From Verrucomicrobiales bacterium (GTDB lineage: Bacteria > Verrucomicrobiota > Verrucomicrobiia > Verrucomicrobiales > DEV007), in the NCBI GenBank assembly GCA_029213065.1, contig JARGPH010000034.1, positions 30,859 through 64,654 of the forward strand: a stretch of 33,796 bases of DNA, in the 5' to 3' direction. The notes beneath the pieces are model-generated. The model searched no databases and had not been told where the DNA came from. It worked only from the letters and a program-made list of their open reading frames with translations. Positions 8,336 to 14,227 of the stretch are shown here, piece after piece; the first letter of the stretch is position 1; each line of letters opens with the position of its first letter. The position numbers and the translations under genes are program-made.

Positions 8336-8370
8336 GGGAATCTCTGCGGAGAACACGGTTCCCCGCAGAG
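8335..8370. terminator. Convergent-junction stem-loop with two alternative pairings
   Basis: CTCTGCGG (8342-8349) pairs perfectly with CCGCAGAG (8363-8370). A second pairing, GGGGAA (8335-8340) with TTCCCC (8359-8364), shares bases with the first, so only one can form. It lies between the ends of two convergent genes and is a natural bidirectional terminator candidate; there is no strong T-tract. Confidence 0.45.
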
Positions 8371-8408
8371 TAGCTCCCGGTTGAAATGAAATACAGCGGG
8401 GAGCGCGA

Positions 8409-8708
8409 CTATTTCACGGCACGCTTGTAATTCCCGTCCATGGAAATACGAAGTCCGATTTCATTGCGGCCTTCGGTCTGAGCTGGAAAATCGTCTGACC
8501 AGAGGACTTCCCAATGGGCTTTGCCATTCATGACTGAACCCTTTTTATAGGTCATCTGGTAAATATGTACTTTATCCTGAAGGCCCCGTGAATCGAGATC
8601 TGCCTGAGCGATCTCGATTGCCTTGATAGCCGGGAGTGACGGCTGGTTGGCGACAGCGAGAGTCGAAACAGCGAAAGAAAGAAAGAGGGCGCAGAGAAGT
8701 GCTTTCAT
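8409..8708 (-). CDS. Small exported PepSY-like protein
   Basis: 99 residues. The signal peptide is clear (MKALLCALFLSFAVSTLAVA, cleavage near residue 20). The mature part, AIEIAQADLDSRG then HIYQMTYKK, HWEVLWSDD and IGLRISMDGNYKRAVK, has the helix-strand-strand pattern of a PepSY-like domain: a helix over strands with a conserved W and a C-terminal strand. Such domains often inhibit peptidases or sit in periplasmic complexes. The convergent neighbour is a peptidase, but a functional link is only a guess. Family assignment is tentative. Confidence 0.65.
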   Translation of the reverse strand: MKALLCALFLSFAVSTLAVANQPSLPAIKAIEIAQADLDSRGLQDKVHIYQMTYKKGSVMNGKAHWEVLWSDDFPAQTEGRNEIGLRISMDGNYKRAVK

Positions 8709-8822
8709 ACCGTGATTGTGTTGATTGCCTTATGATGCACAAAATCCGCGTGGTCAATGTAAATTACATCTTCATTGCGGCGGTGCCTACCTGACCGGGC
8801 CGAAATGCGGAAAGGTCGGTGC

Positions 8823-8851
8823 TTGATTCTGTGGCATTCGGTCTGTATTCC
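8823..8851 (+). promoter_or_regulatory. Candidate promoter close to the aldo/keto reductase start
   Basis: TTGATT (8823-8828), exactly 17 bp, then TATTCC (8846-8851), with 6 nt before the ATG at 8858. The geometry puts the transcription start at the start codon and there is no Shine-Dalgarno sequence. Confidence 0.4.
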
Positions 8852-8857
8852 TTCCGC

Positions 8858-9847
8858 ATGAGTAATGCATCCAGCGCAGTGAAATTGAAGGATGGCGGGG
8901 AATTTCCGTCAGTGGGGCTCGGAACCTGGAAGATTCCGGACGAGGCCCTTCCTGACCTGATTCCCGAAGCGGTGTCACTGGGCTATCGTCATTTTGACTG
9001 CGCCTGTGACTATGGAAACGAAGTCGCGGTGGGGCAGGGGATTGCCAATGCGATCGAGTCGGGTGCCTGCACGCGCGACGATCTCTGGCTCACTTCAAAA
9101 CTGTGGAACACCTACCACCATCCCGATCATGTGCGGGCCGCCTGCGAGAAATCTCTCGGCGATCTCGGCGTTGATGAGCTCGATCTTTACCTGATTCATT
9201 TTCCCGTCACTCTCGCCTACGTTCCCTTCGAAGAACGCTATCCTCCGGGGTGGTTGTTTGACCCTGAAGCGGAGAACCCTTCAATGAAGCACGTTCCCGT
9301 TCCCCTCGCGGATACCTGGGGAGCGATGGAGGGGCTTGTCGATTCCGGTCTCGTTAAGCGCATCGGCATTTGCAACATGGGCACCGCAGCGATCCGCGAC
9401 CTGAAGTCCTACGCGCGAGTGCAGCCTTCGGTCCTTCAGGTCGAAATGCACCCGTATCTCACCCAGCAGAATTTGCTGCGCTTTTGCAAAGAGGAAGAGA
9501 TCGCGGTGACCGCCTTTTCCCCCTTTGGTGCCAGTTCCTACGTCCCTTTGAATATGGCGGGTGAAAACGAATCGGTCCTCGATGAGGCAATCGTCAAGGA
9601 CATCGGCGCGACGCACGGAAAGTCAGCGGGGCAGACCGTTCTCCGCTGGGCGCTTCAGCGCGGCACCGTTGCGATTCCCAAATCCCAGTCGACGGGGCAT
9701 TTGAAAGACAATATTGAGATTTCCGATTTCACACTCAGCGATGATGAGATGAAACAAATCGATTCGCTCGAGCGCAATCGACGTTTCAACGATCCCGCCG
9801 AGTTCGGCGAGGCTGCCTTCAATACTTTCTATCCGATTTTTGATTGA
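8858..9847 (+). CDS. Aldo/keto reductase
   Basis: 329 residues, the usual length for the NAD(P)H-dependent aldo/keto reductase superfamily. The catalytic tetrad is complete: Asp47 and Tyr52 in HFDCACDYGNE, Lys81 in LTSKLWN and His114 in YLIHFPV. The C-terminal cofactor region IPKSQSTGHLKDNIEISDF is also present. The sequence is closest in style to xylose/aldose reductases (WGAMEGLVDSGLVKRIGICN), so it probably reduces a sugar or sugar-derived aldehyde; the exact substrate is unknown. No signal peptide, so cytoplasmic. The start at 8858 was chosen over an upstream in-frame TTG (8819) because family similarity begins at KLKDGGEFP and the promoter-like sequence ends just before it. Confidence 0.93.
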   Translation: MSNASSAVKLKDGGEFPSVGLGTWKIPDEALPDLIPEAVSLGYRHFDCACDYGNEVAVGQGIANAIESGACTRDDLWLTSKLWNTYHHPDHVRAACEKSLGDLGVDELDLYLIHFPVTLAYVPFEERYPPGWLFDPEAENPSMKHVPVPLADTWGAMEGLVDSGLVKRIGICNMGTAAIRDLKSYARVQPSVLQVEMHPYLTQQNLLRFCKEEEIAVTAFSPFGASSYVPLNMAGENESVLDEAIVKDIGATHGKSAGQTVLRWALQRGTVAIPKSQSTGHLKDNIEISDFTLSDDEMKQIDSLERNRRFNDPAEFGEAAFNTFYPIFD

Positions 9848-9860
9848 GTCAGCCTTTCAG

Positions 9861-9874
9861 GGGGCTTTCGCCCC
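9861..9874 (+). terminator. Short GC stem-loop after the aldo/keto reductase
   Basis: GGGGC, loop TTTC, GCCCC, beginning about 14 nt past the stop codon. Compact and GC-rich but without a T-tract, so termination activity is a guess. Confidence 0.35.
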
Positions 9875-10002
9875 GGTGACCATGTCCGATTCAGCAATTC
9901 CGTGCCGGTTGCGTGGTCCGGAATGACCTGATTGCGCAGCCCTTGAATCACTTGCTTTTCGTCCTCCGAATCGGCACCGTAGGGAGAGTAAAAATCACCA
10001 CG

Positions 10003-10079
10003 CAACAGGGTTGGGTCTTTCATCCAACCCTGTCGCGTCGATGACCCAACCCTGTTGAATCAATGACCCGACCCTATTG
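10003..10079. promoter_or_regulatory. Four 11-bp dyads phased every 22 bp over a sulfatase start
   Basis: The pattern CAAC-N3-GTTG occurs at 10003-10013 (CAACAGGGTTG), 10025-10035 (CAACCCTGTCG), 10047-10057 (CAACCCTGTTG) and 10069-10079 (CGACCCTATTG). The centres are at 10008, 10030, 10052 and 10074, exactly 22 bp apart, about two helical turns. The first and third are perfect dyads; the others have one or two changes. The sulfatase ATG at 10063 lies between the third and fourth. The same motif and spacing recurs at 19982-20014. This looks like an operator array for a dimeric regulator binding one DNA face; a short repeat family is the alternative. Confidence 0.55.
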
Positions 10080-12270
10080 GAAATCTTTCCTTCTCGTAAC
10101 GACTCTCTTAACCGTTTCGATTTGGAGCAATGTTAGATCGGCGGATCAGCCGAACATCGTCTTTTTCTTCACCGACGATCAGACCACGAGCACGATCGGC
10201 TGTTACGGAAACCCGATCGTTCAGACGCCGAACATCGACGGGCTCGCGGAGCGGGGAACGCGGTTCGAAAATGCTTTTGTCAGTCACTCGATCTGCTGGG
10301 TCAGTCGAACCACGATTCTGACCGGTCTTACCGGACGGACCTACGGCACTCAGGGAAACCACGAGCTGGCACGACCTGAAGCGGTGGAGACGCTTTATTC
10401 GGATATTCTTCGAGAGAACGGCTATCGCACCGGCTACTTTGGTAAGTGGCACGCCAAGATGCCGAAAGGGTATAAGCAGCAGGATCACTTCGATGAGTTC
10501 GAGGCAATTGGTCGCAATCCTTTCTACAAAGAGCAGCCTGACGGATCGCTTCGACATGAGACGGAAGTGATCGTGGACCGGGGAATTGATTTCCTGAAGC
10601 GCCATCCCAAAGACAAGCCTTTCGCGCTCAACATGTGGTTCAACGCCTGTCACGCCGAGGACGGCGATCGTCGCCCGGGGATCGGTCATTTCGCATGGCC
10701 CCGCGCCATGGACGGGCTGTATGACGACACCGAGATGTATGCGCCGAAGCTGAATGATCCTGCGATTTTCAATGCGCTTCCTGACTTTCTCAAAACGACG
10801 ATCAATCGAGAGCGTTATTTCTGGCGCTGGAATACGGAGGAGAAATATCAGACTAACATGCGTGCGTATTTTCGCATGGTCAGCGGAATCGACAACGCGA
10901 TCGGCCGCTTTCAGAAAGCGCTTGAAGAGGCAGGTCTCGCTGAGAATACCATCATCGTCTATTCGGCCGATAATGGCTACCACATGGGCAATCGCGGGCT
11001 GGCCGGAAAATGGTCTCACTTTGAAGAGTCTCTGCGTGTCCCCCTGATTGTTGCTGATCCGCGTGTCCCTAAAGAGCAGCAGGGAAAGGTCACGGATGCG
11101 ATTGCTCTCAATCTCGATTTGCCTGCGACCTTCCTCGACTGGGCTGGTGCGGAAGTGCCCGCACGGTATCAGGGGCACAGTCTCAAGCCGATTGTCAGCG
11201 CCGGTGAACCTGCTGACTGGCGGACGGAAAGCTTTCACGAGCACTTCGCGGTCCGAAGTCGTATCCCCGCCTTTGAGGGAATCAGAAACAAGGACTTCAA
11301 ATACGTTCGCTATATCGATGAGGACAATTACGAGTTTTTGCACGACCTCAACAGCGATCCGGATGAGCTCGTGAATCTGGCGAAAGATCCTGAGTTTAAG
11401 AGCACGCTCGAGGAAATGCGTGCACGCACCGATAAGCGCGTTGAGGAGCTCGGCGGACCACTCGAACCGATGCAGCAAAAGCTTGCCGCTTCAACGGTCC
11501 CGCACCCCGAAGCTTCTGCAGCTGTCAGTCAAAGAGTTGGAAAAGACGGGTTCACCAACCTTCTAAACGGCAATAAGTTGAATAACTGGGAGGGTGATTC
11601 GAAATACTGGTCGATCAAGGATGGCGTCCTCACCGGCGTGACTGATGGCTCATTGAAGATGAATCGCTTCATCACCTGGAAAGGATCGACGATTCAGAAT
11701 TTTGATCTCCGCGTGAAAGTGAAAGTGAGCGAGGGCGGAAACAGCGGACTTCAGTATCGCGGTAAGTCGGCTCCGGAGCTCGGGCTCGATATCGTGACGG
11801 GATATCAGTGCGATGTCGTTGCCAATGTTCCGAAATACAACGGGATGCTCTACGAGGAGAGAGGTCGCCGGATTCTGTCCCACACCGGAGAGAAAGTCGT
11901 CGTCGATACGAAGGGGCAACCCTGGGTCGTTGGTGAGATGCCGGTGAAGGAATTCGCTTCCGGTGAGTGGCATGAATACCGTGTCCTCGTCCGGGGAAAT
12001 CATCATCAGCACTGGATCGATGGACACCCCACCGCTGATTTGATCGATCTCGATGAAAAGGGACGTTCCCTCGAGGGTGTCCTCGCGGTTCAGGTTCACG
12101 TCGGGCCGGCGATGGAGATTCAGTATAAGGATTTCAAGATCAAACACCTTCCTGATGATCTTCAGCTCAAGAAGGCAAAGGACGTCACGATCCCGGCTGA
12201 TGCTCACGGGGTGAAGCCTCAAGGCAAATTGCCGAAGGGGTGGAAGCCGCCTGTCTACGGTGAGCAGTAG
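10063..12270 (+). CDS. Secreted sulfatase fused to a C-terminal DUF1080 domain
   Basis: 735 residues. A signal peptide ends near SNVRSA (about residue 27). The sulfatase domain starts with QPNIVFFFTDDQ (metal-binding Asp38 and Asp39) and includes GKWHAKM and a late metal/phosphatase-fold motif YSADNGYH. The position of the formylglycine motif reads CWVSR (Cys78-Arg82) instead of CxPxR, so maturation to formylglycine is uncertain. Residues about 494-700 form a DUF1080 (3-keto-disaccharide hydrolase/LamG-like) domain with FTNLLNGNKLNNWEG and NSGLQYRG, which probably binds or cleaves sugar. The fusion suggests desulfation of a polysaccharide at the cell surface or in the periplasm; the substrate is unknown. 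The ATG lies inside the phased dyad array, and the third dyad is preceded by a second ATGACC like the real start. Confidence 0.9.
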   Translation: MTRPYWKSFLLVTTLLTVSIWSNVRSADQPNIVFFFTDDQTTSTIGCYGNPIVQTPNIDGLAERGTRFENAFVSHSICWVSRTTILTGLTGRTYGTQGNHELARPEAVETLYSDILRENGYRTGYFGKWHAKMPKGYKQQDHFDEFEAIGRNPFYKEQPDGSLRHETEVIVDRGIDFLKRHPKDKPFALNMWFNACHAEDGDRRPGIGHFAWPRAMDGLYDDTEMYAPKLNDPAIFNALPDFLKTTINRERYFWRWNTEEKYQTNMRAYFRMVSGIDNAIGRFQKALEEAGLAENTIIVYSADNGYHMGNRGLAGKWSHFEESLRVPLIVADPRVPKEQQGKVTDAIALNLDLPATFLDWAGAEVPARYQGHSLKPIVSAGEPADWRTESFHEHFAVRSRIPAFEGIRNKDFKYVRYIDEDNYEFLHDLNSDPDELVNLAKDPEFKSTLEEMRARTDKRVEELGGPLEPMQQKLAASTVPHPEASAAVSQRVGKDGFTNLLNGNKLNNWEGDSKYWSIKDGVLTGVTDGSLKMNRFITWKGSTIQNFDLRVKVKVSEGGNSGLQYRGKSAPELGLDIVTGYQCDVVANVPKYNGMLYEERGRRILSHTGEKVVVDTKGQPWVVGEMPVKEFASGEWHEYRVLVRGNHHQHWIDGHPTADLIDLDEKGRSLEGVLAVQVHVGPAMEIQYKDFKIKHLPDDLQLKKAKDVTIPADAHGVKPQGKLPKGWKPPVYGEQ

Positions 12271-12324
12271 CAACCTGTGCTCGGCCGGAACTCGATCACG
12301 TTAATCGGGGGATCGGCTGGAGGA

Positions 12325-12354
12325 TTGACAGGGGATCGTCGATAGCGCGATCCT
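12325..12354 (+). promoter_or_regulatory. Candidate promoter with an internal inverted repeat, upstream of the esterase
   Basis: A consensus TTGACA (12325-12330), an 18-bp spacer and GATCCT (12349-12354), with 7 nt before the ATG at 12362. GGGATCG (12332-12338) and CGATCC (12348-12353) form an inverted repeat covering the spacer and the -10-like box, a typical place for an operator. Confidence 0.42.
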
Positions 12355-12361
12355 CTGTGCC

Positions 12362-13291
12362 ATGAAAAGATTTTCTCTCACTCTCCTGAGCCTCGCTGTT
12401 TCCTTTTCTCTCCACGCGGAAGAGAAGAAGGCAGCGCCCAAGCCCAAGGCGCCCGCCCCGACGGAGGCGAATGTTTCCTACGGGCCGCATCCGGAGAATG
12501 TGCTCGATTTCTGGAAGGCAGAAGGCGAAGGACCGCGTCCGTTGCATGTCTACATCCACGGCGGAGGCTGGAGAGGTGGAACGAAGGCGGTGAAGCCCGG
12601 CCAGATGGATAGCTATTTGAAGCGCGGCGTTTCCTGTATTTCGGTGGAGTATCGACTGACCCCGGCCAATCCTCTCCCTGCGCCGGTTCATGATGCGGCA
12701 CGCGCGATTCAGTTTATCCGGACGAAAGCGAAGGAGTGGAATATCGATCCGGACAAGATCGTGCTCACCGGAGGCAGTGCCGGCGCCTGCACCTCGATGT
12801 GGCTGCTTATGCACGACGACCTTGCTGATCCCGATGCAGAAGATCCGGTCCTGCGGGAGTCCACGAGAGTAACCGCGGCTGCCGTATCCGGCGGCCAGAC
12901 ATCGATCGACCCGAAACAGATCGTTCCGTGGTTGGGCGAGAATGTTCTCAAGCACCTCATGATCGCCAATGCCGTGGGTGAGCCGAACGCGGAGGAGGCT
13001 CTCAAGAATTACGAAAAGCATGAGGCACTTTATAAGGAGTTCTCCGCTTACAATCATGTCAGCAAGGATGACCCTCCACTTTACATGGTCTATGGAAACG
13101 ATATGACGCTTCCTTCAAAAGACGCCGGGCACGGGATTCACCATCCGGTCTACGGGGTGAAGATGAAGGAGAAGTGTGACGAGCTCGGGGTTGAGTGTCA
13201 TCTCCAGATTTCAGGTGTCTCCAAAGCGGAGGGGTATTCGAGCAGCACGGATTTTGTGCTCAAGAAGCTGGGTGTGATCCCTGAAAAGTGA
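12362..13291 (+). CDS. Secreted alpha/beta-hydrolase esterase
   Basis: 309 residues with a signal peptide (MKRFSLTLLSLAVSFSLHAE) followed by a Lys/Pro/Ala-rich linker (residues 21-34). The oxyanion motif HGGGW is at residues 66-70 and the nucleophile elbow GGSAGA has Ser139. The later YGNDMTLPSKDAGHGIHHP region probably supplies the Asp and His. This is the BD-FAE/acetyl-esterase type of alpha/beta hydrolase, common beside polysaccharide-degrading genes, where it removes acetyl or feruloyl groups. The substrate is inferred from context only. It has its own promoter-like sequence. The next gene is 51 nt downstream on the same strand. Confidence 0.87.
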   Translation: MKRFSLTLLSLAVSFSLHAEEKKAAPKPKAPAPTEANVSYGPHPENVLDFWKAEGEGPRPLHVYIHGGGWRGGTKAVKPGQMDSYLKRGVSCISVEYRLTPANPLPAPVHDAARAIQFIRTKAKEWNIDPDKIVLTGGSAGACTSMWLLMHDDLADPDAEDPVLRESTRVTAAAVSGGQTSIDPKQIVPWLGENVLKHLMIANAVGEPNAEEALKNYEKHEALYKEFSAYNHVSKDDPPLYMVYGNDMTLPSKDAGHGIHHPVYGVKMKEKCDELGVECHLQISGVSKAEGYSSSTDFVLKKLGVIPEK

Positions 13292-13342
13292 TCGGGAAAT
13301 TGGAGGTGGTAATATCCGCTTTTTCAAAGAACAGTCCGTTCT

Positions 13343-14122
13343 ATGAAGCCCTCTGTTTGCATCGATGCCGTTTTCGAGAATCTGCCTGTCGCCGAAGCCT
13401 GTGCCAAGGTGAAGGCTTCGGGGATTTCCGCGATTGAGTTCTGGGCGTGGTGGGAGAAAGACCTCGATAAACTGGAGGCTGCGGTGGAGGCGTCGGACTT
13501 AACGATCGCGGCCTGTTGCACGAAGTTTATCAGCCTGACGGATCCCGCGCTCCGTGCCGATTACATCGAAGGGCTTCGTGAGTCCATCGTCGCGGCGAAA
13601 CGACTGGGCTGTGAAATTCTCATCTCCCAGGTCGGTGATTTTCGTGTCGGCGTTTCAGCGGATGAGCAGCATCAGTCACTCGTCGACGGGCTCAAAGAGG
13701 CCGCACCGCTCCTGGAGGAGGCCGGTGTTACCCTCGTGATTGAGCCGTTGAATGAGTTGGTTGATCACGCCGGGTATTTTCTGGTCCAAAGCGAAGAGGC
13801 TTTCGATATTATCGACGAGGTCGGAAGTGATCGTGTCAGGGTGGTTTTTGACATCTACCATCAGCAAATCAGTGAGGGAAATCTCATTTCAAACATTGCT
13901 GCGAACATCGATAAAATTGCTCATTTTCACGCGGCGGGGAATCCCGGTCGCCACGAACTGCAAATAGGCGAGATTAATTACCCTCAGGTTTTCGGAGCGA
14001 TTGAGAGTTCGGGCTACGATGGCTACATCGGCCTCGAATACTGGCCCGTAGCCGAAGACCCGACCGGTCCGCTCAGTGAGGTCGCTTCGTTGCTCGGTGC
14101 GACGAACCAGGAGGACTTTTAG
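13343..14122 (+). CDS. Hydroxypyruvate-isomerase-like TIM-barrel protein
   Basis: 259 residues, typical for AP_endonuc_2-fold sugar isomerases. Metal and catalytic residues expected for hydroxypyruvate isomerase are visible: Glu134 in VIEPLNE, Asp170 and His173 in VFDIYHQQ, His196 in HFHAAG, the strong family motif NPGRHELQIGEINYP (200-214) and Glu232 in GLEYWP. Cytoplasmic, with no signal peptide. It probably isomerises hydroxypyruvate and tartronate semialdehyde or a related keto sugar, which would link sugar-acid breakdown to glycerate. No companion glyoxylate-pathway gene is in the window, so the role stays at family level. Confidence 0.87.
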   Translation: MKPSVCIDAVFENLPVAEACAKVKASGISAIEFWAWWEKDLDKLEAAVEASDLTIAACCTKFISLTDPALRADYIEGLRESIVAAKRLGCEILISQVGDFRVGVSADEQHQSLVDGLKEAAPLLEEAGVTLVIEPLNELVDHAGYFLVQSEEAFDIIDEVGSDRVRVVFDIYHQQISEGNLISNIAANIDKIAHFHAAGNPGRHELQIGEINYPQVFGAIESSGYDGYIGLEYWPVAEDPTGPLSEVASLLGATNQEDF

Positions 14123-14169
14123 TTTTCCTACAGTAGCGAGGCGAAACTCGTTCCGCTGGCTCGAGACTA

Positions 14170-14192
14170 CCCAATTGCGGAGGGGCAATGGG
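14170..14192 (+). other. Hairpin just upstream of a -35-like box
   Basis: CCCAATTGC (14170-14178) and GCAATGGG (14185-14192) pair over 8 bp with one bulged A. The hairpin ends next to TTGACG of the candidate promoter for the cytochrome gene and follows the isomerase by 48 nt. It could be a terminator for the isomerase or a regulator site. Confidence 0.3.
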
Positions 14193-14221
14193 TTGACGGT
14201 TAGGTCTGTGCCTTGCAAGAT
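14193..14221 (+). promoter_or_regulatory. Candidate promoter close to the cytochrome dehydrogenase start
   Basis: TTGACG (14193-14198), 17-bp spacer, CAAGAT (14216-14221), then 6 nt to the ATG at 14228. The -10-like box is weak; support comes from the repeated geometry seen at other starts in this window. Confidence 0.35.
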
Positions 14222-14227
14222 CCTGCC

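Noticed and set aside
9829-10023. 64-codon minus-strand ORF starting MKDPTLLRGDFYSPYG
   Set aside because: It has a plausible composition but overlaps the end of the aldo/keto reductase and two of the phased dyads, has no recognised family and no promoter. A gene remnant is possible but not supported.
10108-11478. 456-codon ORF antisense to the sulfatase-DUF1080 gene
   Set aside because: Long but opposite a well-supported sulfatase domain; low-complexity composition and no recognisable motif indicate a shadow of codon bias.
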